Assembly: GCA_963746905.1 (NCBI GenBank)
Contig: CAVVCY010000003.1
Span: 806,001-870,000, forward strand
Reading direction: 5' to 3'
DNA from: JALYNX01 sp963746905
GTDB lineage: Bacteria > Actinomycetota > Acidimicrobiia > Spongiisociales > ZC4RG35
Length of the DNA stretch: 64,000 nucleotides
The first letter of the stretch is position 1. Every line of letters begins with the position of its first letter. Shown piece after piece: positions 52,050-60,686 of the stretch. Made by a program: the position numbers and the translations under genes. The notes under the pieces were generated by a model that searched no databases, was not told where the DNA came from, and worked only from the letters and a program-made list of their open reading frames with translations.

Positions 52050-53669
52050 TCAGCCTCCGATGATGCCCTCGATGTCAGCCGATGGGGTGACATCAGGCAG
52101 GCGCATCATCCGGAACGAGTTCACAAACCCGATCAACCCTGCGAACAGGGGCACCAGCAACGCCACCTGGAGGGCGATTGGCCGGGCTTCGGTGTTGATC
52201 CGAATGATCTCAGCTTGAACCGTCTCGGGCTGCCCGATGAGCTGCTCCTCCAGTTGGGTGTTGCTCATCAGCTCGGCGTCGTTTTCGAGTGCGGTTGCCA
52301 CCTGCTGTTGCTCGTCCGGTTGGAGAACAATGCTGTTCTCGGACATGTTCACGAAGGCGATGGAGAGGGCGGCGAGCATGATCCCGCCGGCGAAAGCCAG
52401 GCCAAAGGAGAGCCCGAACGAGCCGGCGGCCGAGTTGACACCCGCCGCTTCGCTGATCCGCTCCTCGGATATCGGGGCCAAGGCGTAGTTGTTGAGCTGG
52501 GAGACGAGGAGGCCGAGCCCGATGCCCATGATGAAGAGCGGGATGGCAAGCCACCACCCGCTGTCGGTTCGGGGCACGATCGGAATCATCACGAGGATTC
52601 CCAGCGAGAGCAGGCCGAATCCGGCTCTGATCACGGCCGCAGGCCTTCGCTTTCCGGCCCGCCTTCCGGCCCGAACTGACACCGCGAACATCGTCAACGA
52701 CAGGGGAGCAAGGGTGAGGCCGGTCTGCATGGCGTTGTAGCCGAGCACCATCTGGAGGAAGATCGGGACCACGATCATCGAGCCCCCGAGCGCGATCTGT
52801 TGCAGCATCTGACCGGTGATCCCAAGCCTGAACATCTTCGACTTCAGGAGATCGGGGTCGAGCAGGGTGACCTTGCCCTCCCGTTTGCGCCGGATCAGCC
52901 AGCGGGCGAGAAGCAGCAGCCCCGCGATCCCCACCACAATCAAGGCCGCGACGGCCTCGCCGCCCTCCTGCCAGACCAGGATCCCCAGCACCAGGCCCCC
53001 CATGCCCAAGATCGAGAAGAGGGCACCGACCAGGTCGAGGTGGCGATCTCCGGTGTAGGGCACCTCGCGCACCATCCCCATCCCCAGCAAAACGATGGCG
53101 ATGATGACCACCTCGAGCAGGAACCCGACTCGCCAGGAGAGATAGGTAGTGACGAATCCTCCGAGGAGTGGCCCGATGGCAGCCGCGATGGCCGCCGATG
53201 CGCCGACGAGCGCATAGACCCGCTTCTGGGATTCGCCCTCGAAGTTGCCATGAATCAGGGACTGCATGGCGGGAAGAAGCAGCGACGCTCCGAGGCCTCC
53301 GAGGATGGCCCAGAAAAGGATCATCGGAAGCAGGCTGTTGGTCAACGTCATGGTGAGAGCCCCGATGGCATAGCCGAGCAAACCCAATACGTAGGCCTTC
53401 TTCCTGCCGATCAGGTCACCGATCTTGCTGCTGATGAGGATGAAGGCTGCCGAAACCAGCGCCTCCAAGGCGATCGCCGCCTGCACTGCGCTGACAGTCG
53501 TGTCGAGGTCGTGGACAACTGCCGAGATCGAAACGTTCATCAAGGTGGTGTCCACCACGAGGACGAACATCGCCATCGCCAGCAGGATTGCCAGCCGTGG
53601 ATTCCAGCCGGCTTCTCCGCTGGTGGATGGGTTTGGCTCGGACAATTCGCTTCCTCTCGGTGCGTCCAT
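52050..53669 (-). CDS. MFS transporter, DHA2 (14-TM drug exporter) type
   Basis: 539 residues. The first helix motif LVVDTTLMNVSISAVVHDLD is the DHA2 motif, followed by SSKIGDLIGRKKAYVLGLLG (MFS motif A) and GPLLGGFVTTYLSWRVGFLL (motif C). Fourteen helices fit the length. Expected to export drugs or lipids by proton antiport. A cytoplasmic-type tail after the last long helix includes a helix near the C-terminus. Confidence 0.88.
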   Translation of the reverse strand: MDAPRGSELSEPNPSTSGEAGWNPRLAILLAMAMFVLVVDTTLMNVSISAVVHDLDTTVSAVQAAIALEALVSAAFILISSKIGDLIGRKKAYVLGLLGYAIGALTMTLTNSLLPMILFWAILGGLGASLLLPAMQSLIHGNFEGESQKRVYALVGASAAIAAAIGPLLGGFVTTYLSWRVGFLLEVVIIAIVLLGMGMVREVPYTGDRHLDLVGALFSILGMGGLVLGILVWQEGGEAVAALIVVGIAGLLLLARWLIRRKREGKVTLLDPDLLKSKMFRLGITGQMLQQIALGGSMIVVPIFLQMVLGYNAMQTGLTLAPLSLTMFAVSVRAGRRAGKRRPAAVIRAGFGLLSLGILVMIPIVPRTDSGWWLAIPLFIMGIGLGLLVSQLNNYALAPISEERISEAAGVNSAAGSFGLSFGLAFAGGIMLAALSIAFVNMSENSIVLQPDEQQQVATALENDAELMSNTQLEEQLIGQPETVQAEIIRINTEARPIALQVALLVPLFAGLIGFVNSFRMMRLPDVTPSADIEGIIGG

Positions 53670-53702
53670 CCCTCTCAGGGATTGGTGCGACGCGACGTGA
53701 AT

Positions 53703-54410
53703 CTAACGCAGGACCGGGCTCGTATGTGACCCTGGGGCCGGCGCGTTGTCTGGTGATCTCCGTCCCGAGGCCACTCTGTAACCAGCCCAGATCAGGGTCA
53801 CCGCAGCCAGCAAGGAGAGGGCAAAGGCACTGCTCTCGCCGAGCGCCAGCCCGGTCCCACCCGAGGCGGCTGCAAGCGTGCCGGCAACGATCAAGAGATT
53901 GCCCCAAACGATCCTTCGGTTCCTATTCCAGAACCTGAAGATGCTGACCACGGAGAGGGCAACGAGAATCGTCGCCCCGGCGGCGCCCCCGATGATCGCA
54001 AAAAGCTTGGGTCCGAAGCCATCGGCAAAGATCTCGTGGGGCACCCCGGATTCGGGGAGTGGATTTGCGAACGGGACAGTGGCGGTGAGCGTGGTGGAGA
54101 TGGCGGTGAATGCACCGAGGGCGATAGCCATCACGTGACCGGATCGCCTACCCACCACGAGGAACATCGAGCCGAGGGCAAGGAACGGGATGTTGAGGAT
54201 GGCCCCGAACAGGTAAAAGGTGCGGTAGATAGGCCCGGTCCACCCGAAGCTGAGACCGATGAAGAAGGCCCAGGTGGCCACGGCGAACATGGTCATGCCG
54301 ATCCCGTAGGCAGTGATATGGGGTCGGGGCCGCCGTCGGTAGTCGAGCCACAGGTCGACGGCGAACACGGTGGCGGCGGTGGCGGCGAGTAGGGAAAGAA
54401 GAGAGTCCAT
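53703..54410 (-). CDS. Unrecognised 7-TM membrane protein
   Basis: 235 residues with about seven hydrophobic segments, beginning LLSLLAATAATVFAVDLWLD with YRRRPRPHITAYGIGMTMFA. No catalytic motif is visible. The loop after helix 2 (FGWTGPIYRTFYLFGAILNI) is aromatic-rich. It stands between the exporter and the iron transporter genes on the same strand; function unknown. Confidence 0.6.
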   Translation of the reverse strand: MDSLLSLLAATAATVFAVDLWLDYRRRPRPHITAYGIGMTMFAVATWAFFIGLSFGWTGPIYRTFYLFGAILNIPFLALGSMFLVVGRRSGHVMAIALGAFTAISTTLTATVPFANPLPESGVPHEIFADGFGPKLFAIIGGAAGATILVALSVVSIFRFWNRNRRIVWGNLLIVAGTLAAASGGTGLALGESSAFALSLLAAVTLIWAGYRVASGRRSPDNAPAPGSHTSPVLR

Positions 54411-54491
54411 CAGGGCGAGCAGGCTACGGGTAATTGGGTTTTGCAGGTCCGCATATGACCCCTGTGCATCGCAATTAGGGGCGGCCTGCGA

Positions 54492-55511
54492 TCATCGCGC
54501 AAAGATTCTGGCGTCGATTGCGCGGGCCCGGCAGGACTCACCGATCCGGTACACAGGTCGCGGGCCGAGACGGGCCCGCACCCTGGTGCCACCCGTCAAC
54601 GCCAGGGTCACCAGCTGGTCATGGCCGAAGAACTCGCTTCCGGCGACAACGGCGTTCGGAGTTTCGCCAAGTGATATCTGGATGTTCTCCGGTCGGATGA
54701 TCACCGAGACCTTGCCTTCGAGCGCGGTGTCGAAACCCCCGACCGGGGTATCAACCCGGCCGTTGCGTGCTACAGCTTCGATGACATCAGCGTCTCCGAG
54801 GAATTCCGCAACCCAGGGATCGGACGGGTTGGAATAGAGCTCGGCCGGGGTATCGGCCTGAAGGATCCTGCCGTCTTTCATCACCGCGACTATGTCAGAA
54901 GTGGCCAGGGCTTCCTCCTGGTCGTGGGTTACGAACACCGCAGTGGTCCGCGCTTCGGTGAGGATCGAGCGAAGCTCGCGTCGTACCCGATCGCGCAGGC
55001 TGGCGTCCAGGTTGGAGAACGGCTCGTCGAGAAGGATGACTTCTGGCTCGGGTGCCAGGGCGCGAGCGAGGGCGACCCGTTGTTGTTGGCCGCCGGAAAG
55101 CTCGTTGGGCATCCGATCTTCGAGCCCGGTCAGCCCAACCAGTTCGAGGACCTGGCTCACACGCGAGGAGCGGTTGCCTCTTGGCAACCCGTACCCGACG
55201 TTCGACCCCACGGTCATATGCGGGAACAAGGCGTAGTCCTGGAACACCATGCCCACCTTCCTCTTCTCCGGTGGCACGAACGTCTGCGCGTCGAGGACGG
55301 TCCTGCCGTGGATCTCGATCGACCCGCTTCCATTCTCGAACCCGGCGATCACTCGCAGCGCCGTGGTCTTTCCGCAACCCGACGGGCCGAGGAGGGTGAC
55401 CACCCCGCCCTCCCAGACGTCGAGGCTGAAGTGGTCGAGAGCCACCGCGTTGCCGAAGGACTTCTTCAGGTCCCTGGCCCGGATGGCAAGGCGGTCAGTC
55501 GCCGAGGTCAC
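54492..55511 (-). CDS. ABC transporter ATP-binding protein (Fe3+, FbpC/AfuC type)
   Basis: 339 residues. Walker A GPSGCGKTT, signature LSGGQQQRVALARAL, Walker B VILLDEPFSNLD and switch VTHDQEEA are all present. A C-terminal TOBE-like regulatory domain follows. GTG 55511 overlaps the permease gene by 17 bases. It powers iron uptake with the adjacent permease and binding protein. Confidence 0.92.
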   Translation of the reverse strand: MTSATDRLAIRARDLKKSFGNAVALDHFSLDVWEGGVVTLLGPSGCGKTTALRVIAGFENGSGSIEIHGRTVLDAQTFVPPEKRKVGMVFQDYALFPHMTVGSNVGYGLPRGNRSSRVSQVLELVGLTGLEDRMPNELSGGQQQRVALARALAPEPEVILLDEPFSNLDASLRDRVRRELRSILTEARTTAVFVTHDQEEALATSDIVAVMKDGRILQADTPAELYSNPSDPWVAEFLGDADVIEAVARNGRVDTPVGGFDTALEGKVSVIIRPENIQISLGETPNAVVAGSEFFGHDQLVTLALTGGTRVRARLGPRPVYRIGESCRARAIDARIFAR

Positions 55512-57069
55512 GTGACATCACCAGGAAGAGTGGCACGATCGACACCACAAGCAGAACCAGGCCAGCGGCCGATGCCCTGGTGAGGAAGCCTTCGGATGTG
55601 GAGCTCCAGACCCGGATGGCCAGGGTCTCGAAGCCATTGGGTCGGAGGAGGATCGTGGCCGGCAACTCCTTCATCGCACTCAGGAACACCAACGCACCTC
55701 CCGCGATCAGGCCAGGTGTCGCCAGTGGCAGCGTGATGTGAAGCAAAGTGCTGAAAGGGCTTCGCCCGAGCCCACGCGAGGCATCCTCGAGATCAGGGCT
55801 CGCTCTTCTCAAGGAGTCCTGCGTTGCACCTGCAGCTTGAGGGAGGAAGAGGGCGACATAGATCACGAGGAGAAAGATCAACGTCTGGTACAGGGGTCGG
55901 GCCCACTGGAGGGCGAACGCGATTGCTGCCACTCCAACCGTGATGTGGGGCAGGGCATAGGTGCCCCAGACCACGGATTCCGCCCATCCCGAGAGACGGC
56001 CTGGGCGCCGGGTGATCACCATGGCCACAGGAAACGCTGCCAGGGCGGTGACGAGGGCAGCGAGTATCGCCACACCGAGGGATCTCGCCGTCTCGGCTCC
56101 CAGTGTGGCGCCGAGGGCTTGACCGGCATCCAGCCCGCGCCCGACCGTCACCGCCATCACATAGATCGGCATGCCCAGGGCGATCAACGCATAGGAAGCG
56201 ATGAGAAACAGAGTGAGGGCCATGGGCCAGGCCGACAGTTTGAGCAACGGTCGGTTGCGCCGCGGTCGTCGTGAGTAGAGCGCGCCCCGACCCCTGGTGC
56301 GGCGCTCCACGAACAGGATCAGGACGGCCAGAACCATCAGGATCAGCGACAAGGTGGCGGCAGGTCTGCGGTCGATCTGGCCCCGGTAGAGGGTGTAGAT
56401 GGCTCTGGTGAACGTGTCGTAGCGGAGCAGCGAGACAGCACCGAAATCGGATACAACATAGAGACCGACCAGCAGCGCCGAGGAGACCAGCGCAGGGCGA
56501 AGCTGGGGCAACGTGACGGTTCTGAAGACCTTCCATTTCCCGGCGCCGAGGCCGGTCGCCGCCTCCTCCGTGGCGGTGTCGATCGCCCGCAAACCAGGGA
56601 TGACCGTCAGGTGGACCAATGGGGCGGTGAATATCGAGAGGACCAGCCAGGCGCCGACGAAGCCATAAGGAGTGGGCAGTTCCACGATGACACCGTTGGG
56701 ACCGGTTGCGGCGATCAGGCTCAAGGCGGCCACGTAGGAAGGGACGACGAGGGGCAGGGCGGCCAGGATCATCCAGCTTCTGCGCCCGGGGAGAGCGACG
56801 CGGCTCGAGGCCCACGCGGTGGCCAGGCCGATCACGAGCGCGGTAGCTGTGACCGCGACCGTGAGCACCATCGTGCTGGCGAACAGTTCGATGAGTCGAT
56901 CGATCGGGATCGCCAACGTCGTGCCTCGCCCGATCACCAGGATTGCGAGGCTGATTGGTGGTATCAGCCCGGGCAGCAAAGCCACCGTGGCAGCCAGCCA
57001 CCACCCCCGGCTGGGCCGGTGCCTGACGGGCCTGGGGTCGACGGTGGGAAGGACCAGGGGGGTGGTCAC
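55495..57069 (-). CDS. ABC transporter permease (Fe3+, FbpB/SfuB type, fused two-unit)
   Basis: 524 residues with about 12 membrane helices in two halves, each with a coupling loop: EEAATGLGAGKWKVFRTVTL and LEDASRGLGRSPFSTLLHIT. This is the single-chain permease of Fbp-type iron systems. GTG 57069 lies one base after the stop of the binding-protein gene. Confidence 0.92.
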   Translation of the reverse strand: MTTPLVLPTVDPRPVRHRPSRGWWLAATVALLPGLIPPISLAILVIGRGTTLAIPIDRLIELFASTMVLTVAVTATALVIGLATAWASSRVALPGRRSWMILAALPLVVPSYVAALSLIAATGPNGVIVELPTPYGFVGAWLVLSIFTAPLVHLTVIPGLRAIDTATEEAATGLGAGKWKVFRTVTLPQLRPALVSSALLVGLYVVSDFGAVSLLRYDTFTRAIYTLYRGQIDRRPAATLSLILMVLAVLILFVERRTRGRGALYSRRPRRNRPLLKLSAWPMALTLFLIASYALIALGMPIYVMAVTVGRGLDAGQALGATLGAETARSLGVAILAALVTALAAFPVAMVITRRPGRLSGWAESVVWGTYALPHITVGVAAIAFALQWARPLYQTLIFLLVIYVALFLPQAAGATQDSLRRASPDLEDASRGLGRSPFSTLLHITLPLATPGLIAGGALVFLSAMKELPATILLRPNGFETLAIRVWSSTSEGFLTRASAAGLVLLVVSIVPLFLVMSRDLGD

Positions 57070-57070
57070 C

Positions 57071-58066
57071 TCACACCAGCCCAGCCTCGGCTACCAGCCG
57101 GGTGGCGAGGTCGAGGACGCTGGCAAGGTCCGACAAGTCGATGTCAGGTGAGTTGATTTCGGAGAGGGGAGGAGCTCCCTCGGGCTGCGGGACACCGTCG
57201 ATCAGGGGATACTCGAAGATGTCCGTGGCGAAGTACGCCTGCGCCGTCTCCGAGAGCAGGAAGTCGACGAAGCGCTGGGCGGTCTCGGGCTTGTCGGTCG
57301 CAGACATGATCCCGATGCCGGCGGGCATCACCAGCGAGCCAACGTCTCCGGCCGGGATGTAGTAGTTCTCCGCATGCTCGCCGAGGCCCTCGGCGCGGAG
57401 TCGCAGTAGGTAGTAGTGGTTGACCAGTCCGCCCTCGAGCTCGCCGTTGTCCGTGGCTTCGACGATCGGGGCGTTGCTCTCGTATTCGGTAGGATGGTTG
57501 GCTGCGATGGCCTCCAACCAGGCACGGGTGCCGTCCTCGCCACGCTCGAGGATCATTGCCGATACGAAAGCGAGGAAGGAGGCATTGGTGGGTGCGATCC
57601 CAAGTTGATCGGCCCAGACCGGATCAGTCATGTCGTCGATCGTCTGCGGGAGCGGTACCTCCGAGTCGGTGTTGTAGACGACGACGCGGGCTCGTCCTGA
57701 GATGCCGACCCAGTGACCGGCCCGGTCGTTGAAGGCCTTGTCGACGAGATCGAGAGTTCCGTCGTCGAGGACTTTCATCATCGGCGCCACGGTGCCCAAT
57801 GACGCAGGGTCCTGAGCAAAGAAGACATCGGCGTTTGTTCCGTCACCCTCAGCGATCAGGGTGGCTGCCAACTCGCTTGAGCCCCCGTAACGGATCTCGG
57901 TCTCGATCCCGGTCTGATCGGTGAAGCTGGCGAACAGGGGTGACACCAACTCCTCGGCTCGCCCCGAGTAGATCACGAGGGTGCCCTCATCTGAAGTCGA
58001 GCCCGAGTTACAGGCGGCAATGAGGCAAAGAGTCGATACGAGACCAAGAGCAAAGAGACGCTTCAA
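57071..58066 (-). CDS. Iron ABC transporter substrate-binding lipoprotein (FbpA/FutA type)
   Basis: 331 residues. Signal peptide MKRLFALGLVSTLCLIAAC ends in a lipobox. The iron-binding Tyr pair is in NHYYLLRLRAEG, and the family segment LVIYSGRAEELVSPLFASF is near the start. I chose TTG 58066; TTG 58081 in frame is also possible but lies inside a palindrome. It captures ferric iron outside the cell for the permease and ATPase that follow. Confidence 0.88.
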   Translation of the reverse strand: MKRLFALGLVSTLCLIAACNSGSTSDEGTLVIYSGRAEELVSPLFASFTDQTGIETEIRYGGSSELAATLIAEGDGTNADVFFAQDPASLGTVAPMMKVLDDGTLDLVDKAFNDRAGHWVGISGRARVVVYNTDSEVPLPQTIDDMTDPVWADQLGIAPTNASFLAFVSAMILERGEDGTRAWLEAIAANHPTEYESNAPIVEATDNGELEGGLVNHYYLLRLRAEGLGEHAENYYIPAGDVGSLVMPAGIGIMSATDKPETAQRFVDFLLSETAQAYFATDIFEYPLIDGVPQPEGAPPLSEINSPDIDLSDLASVLDLATRLVAEAGLV

Positions 58067-58080
58067 GGAGAGCCCACCCA

Positions 58081-58104
58081 AGATCGTTAGTTACCAAACG
58101 ATCT
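58081..58104. promoter_or_regulatory. Palindromic candidate operator upstream of the iron transporter operon
   Basis: AGATCGTT (58081-58088) and AACGATCT (58097-58104) are perfect reverse complements separated by 8 bases. It sits 15-38 bases before the chosen start of the binding-protein gene, where an iron regulator would act. It is not an obvious Fur or IdeR box, so the regulator is unknown. Confidence 0.55.
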
Positions 58105-58169
58105 CAAGGTATTGGCCCCGGAACCGCCACGCAAGTCTTTGTCTGGCTCGCCTGAACGAGAATTGCCAA

Positions 58170-58556
58170 TCAACCGCGGGACTGCATTCCCAACGTCATC
58201 CTCACCATCGGGCTCCCACCCGTGATCAGCTCGAACTCGGTGGCGAGCGAGGAGAGGACCATGCGCTCGAGAGAGTCAGTCCAGGGCTCCGGGGGCCAGA
58301 TGGCTGGTCCAGGCGTTGCGCCTACCTCGACGTGGAGAATCCCCTGGTCGGAGGTGAGAAAGCATCTGACGGTCGACGACCTGCCGTCGGCCACGAGCAG
58401 CGATGCAGCCTCGCTCACTGCGAGTCGGGCTTCCTCCACTCGGTCATAGCTGAAACCGGAGAGTCGGGCCGCGTTCCCGGCCATGTTGCGCAGGACAGCC
58501 AGCGACTGACGGCGCGCCGGAACTTCGAGTCTGATCTGGTCGGACGCCACGACCAT
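58170..58556 (-). CDS. RsbW-like (HATPase-fold) protein, degenerate ATP site
   Basis: 128 residues with the anti-sigma kinase fold: IRLEVPARRQSLAVLRNMAG, RVEEARLAVSEAASLLVADG. In active RsbW the N-box reads E-x-x-x-N-x-x-x-H; here it is EAASLLVADG, so the key Asn and His are absent. The later G-rich ATP loop is not seen either. It probably binds partners without kinase activity. It faces away from the sigF operon start. Confidence 0.75.
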   Translation of the reverse strand: MVVASDQIRLEVPARRQSLAVLRNMAGNAARLSGFSYDRVEEARLAVSEAASLLVADGRSSTVRCFLTSDQGILHVEVGATPGPAIWPPEPWTDSLERMVLSSLATEFELITGGSPMVRMTLGMQSRG

Positions 58557-58612
58557 ATACTACGGCTGCCTGCCGACCTCTAGTTGTTGGCGGACGTCAT
58601 TCGGGAGGAGCG

Positions 58613-58990
58613 CTGACGAACCCAGTTTCGCCGTCGAGTGGCGTCTATGAGCTGACAGTGGTGAGTCTCCCGCATCATGTCGCCACGGTGCGCATGTTCG
58701 TGTCGGCCGTCGCCCGATCGGTCGGCCTCGACGTCGAGACCATCGATGACGCCAAGCTGGCGGCCTCAGAGATAGCCACGGCGATCGTCACGGCAGGCGA
58801 TCTTCCCTTCATCACCGTTCGGGCCATCCCGACTGCTCATGGCCTTTCTCTGGTGATGGGGCCCTGGCGTGACGGTCTGGGAGCCGATGACGACTTCGGG
58901 CCGATCGACATCGCCCAGGCCCTGTTCGAGGGCACCACCGTGGAGGGCGAGTTCGTCCTGCTCCCAATCGAGGCGACGGACCCCGGATGA
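58613..58990 (+). CDS. RsbW-like protein with degenerate ATP site, coupled to sigF
   Basis: 125 residues if started at CTG 58613, or 110 from GTG 58658. The frame upstream of GTG 58658 carries the expected first strand (SSGVYELTVVSLPHHVATVR) and GGAGGAG at 58604-58610 lies just before the CTG, so the rare start is plausible. The N-box is EIATAIVTAG, lacking the Asn and His of active kinases. Its stop overlaps the ATG of sigF (ATGA), making it a likely dedicated SigF partner. Confidence 0.7.
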   Translation: MTNPVSPSSGVYELTVVSLPHHVATVRMFVSAVARSVGLDVETIDDAKLAASEIATAIVTAGDLPFITVRAIPTAHGLSLVMGPWRDGLGADDDFGPIDIAQALFEGTTVEGEFVLLPIEATDPG

Positions 58991-59751
58991 CTGATATGGA
59001 GCGGGAGGCCCTCGATGATCTCTTCGCCGATCGCGAGCAACCAGAGTCCAAGCGCGAGTTGGTCGAGGCGTTTGATGGGCTGGCGCAACGTCTCGCCCGA
59101 CGTTTCGGTGGTCGCGGTGTCCCCTTGGACGACCTCGTTCAGGTGGCCCGCTTTGGTCTGCTCAAGGCAATCGAGCGCTTTGAGACCGATCGGGGCATTC
59201 AATTCTCCACCTTCGCCGGGCGAACCATCATCGGTGAGATAAAGCACTACTTTCGGGACCAGGCATGGTCGATTCGCGTGCCGCGCACCTTGCAGAACCT
59301 GTGGCTCGAGGTCTCGAGGGCAGTGGACGAGATGACCCACACGCTGGGAAGATCACCCACCATCACCGAGATCGCCGCGAATCTCGACGTTTCCGAGGAA
59401 GAAGTCTTCGAGGCACTCGACGCCGGAGCGGCGTACACAGCAAGTTCGATCGACCGCCCGATTGGAGAAGAGGGCGATGCCACACTCGCCGACCAGATCG
59501 GGGACCTCGACCCCGGCTACGAGACCGCGGCGGTCCGGGGCGCAATGTCACCCCAGTTGCTGGCATTGCCTGAAAGGGAGCGGACTGTCCTCTACTTGCG
59601 ATTCTTCGACGGGAAGACTCAGGCCGAGATCGCCGATGAGATCGGGGTTTCCCAAGTCCACGTGTCACGCATCCTGAGTCGGACCCTCGATCAGCTCCGT
59701 GAGGCAATCGACCCTGAAGCTATCAGTGATTCTGCTGATTCCGACGTATAG
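58987..59751 (+). CDS. sigF: RNA polymerase sigma factor, SigB/SigF family
   Basis: 254 residues. Region 2 is seen in DDLVQVARFGLLKAIERFE with STFAGRTIIGEIKHYFRDQA, region 3 in VDEMTHTLGRSPTITEIAAN, and region 4 in LPERERTVLYLRFFDGKTQA with EIGVSQVHVSRILSR. This is the group-3 stress/sporulation type that is controlled by RsbW/RsbV switching, and such genes surround it. ATG 58987 overlaps the preceding stop. Confidence 0.92.
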   Translation: MTDMEREALDDLFADREQPESKRELVEAFDGLAQRLARRFGGRGVPLDDLVQVARFGLLKAIERFETDRGIQFSTFAGRTIIGEIKHYFRDQAWSIRVPRTLQNLWLEVSRAVDEMTHTLGRSPTITEIAANLDVSEEEVFEALDAGAAYTASSIDRPIGEEGDATLADQIGDLDPGYETAAVRGAMSPQLLALPERERTVLYLRFFDGKTQAEIADEIGVSQVHVSRILSRTLDQLREAIDPEAISDSADSDV

Positions 59752-59888
59752 ATCGGCCTGGTCGTGGGTACTCAACACCCCAAAGTCAGTCACAGGAGTC
59801 GGTGACCCGGGATCGCCCGACGCGGGCGTTAACTTGGCGCCTGATGCCGCGTACCGCTCCTCCAACCAGCGCCAAGGAAATCGACCGC

Positions 59889-60302
59889 ATGCGTCTTGTC
59901 TTGAAACCCGACGAGTTCGCTCCGGGCAAGGCGCGGGCCCGCGTGTCGCGCTTGGAAGCGAAGCTCGGCCCGCGCTACGACGATGTCGTTCTCGTTATTT
60001 CGGAGTTGGTCACCAACAGCGTGCGGCATTCGGCCAGTGATCGAACAATCGAAATGACAGTCGACGTGGGCGACAACCAGATTCGTGTCGAGGTGACGGA
60101 TAGTGGCTCTGGCTTCGCACCGATGGAGAGCATGAGAGGAGGCGGCCTCGGTCTCATCATCGTGGATCGGGTGGCCGTCAGTTGGGGAGTGGTCATGAAC
60201 GGGCGGTGCACCGTGTGGGTCGAGCTCTCGACGGTGTCCGACCTCCCTTCGGAGTCGACATCGGCGCCGTTCGAGCCCAGTGTCAAGCTCGCGAGCAGCT
60301 GA
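59889..60302 (+). CDS. Anti-sigma factor serine kinase, RsbW/SpoIIAB type
   Basis: 137 residues. The N-box ISELVTNSVRHS and the G1 box VTDSGSGFAP are both intact, followed by GGGLGLIIVDRVA. This is the one active-looking RsbW of the region. ATG 59889 has AAGGAA 8-9 bases upstream; longer in-frame starts at 59802 and 59844 lack such a site. It should hold SigF and phosphorylate the STAS protein next door. Confidence 0.88.
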   Translation: MRLVLKPDEFAPGKARARVSRLEAKLGPRYDDVVLVISELVTNSVRHSASDRTIEMTVDVGDNQIRVEVTDSGSGFAPMESMRGGGLGLIIVDRVAVSWGVVMNGRCTVWVELSTVSDLPSESTSAPFEPSVKLASS

Positions 60303-60368
60303 AGAGCCCTCGTTCCATATCTCGCGGACTGGCTACTATCCGCGCCCTTCGAAACGGAGTCCATCGGC

Positions 60369-60686
60369 TTGACGACCGCGTTCACCTACAGAGTTGACAG
60401 GGAAACCGACGTGGTGACCATCCACCTTGCCGGCGAGGTCGATCTCGCTGCGGCGCCAAGAGTGGAATCTGCGATCGATGAAGCTCTGGCGGGCGAGACT
60501 TCCGACATCGTCATCGACCTCGACGGAGTGACGTTTCTCGACTCGACCGGACTGCGAGTCCTGGTGGCGGCGCACTCCATGTGCAAGGCGGAGGGCAGAA
60601 GCCTGACTCTGGTCAATCCCTCGGTTTCAGTCTCTAGGATCCTCGAGATCACCGGTCTCGGACAGACCCTCCTGGCCGACGGTTAG
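60369..60686 (+). CDS. STAS-domain anti-sigma factor antagonist, RsbV/SpoIIAA type
   Basis: 105 residues. The signature IVIDLDGVTFLDSTGLRVLV contains the phosphorylatable Ser in DSTGL. TTG 60369 has GGAG 9 bases upstream. Its unphosphorylated form should release SigF by binding RsbW. The last 60 bases overlap, in antisense, the end of the convergent phosphatase gene. Confidence 0.9.
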   Translation: MTTAFTYRVDRETDVVTIHLAGEVDLAAAPRVESAIDEALAGETSDIVIDLDGVTFLDSTGLRVLVAAHSMCKAEGRSLTLVNPSVSVSRILEITGLGQTLLADG

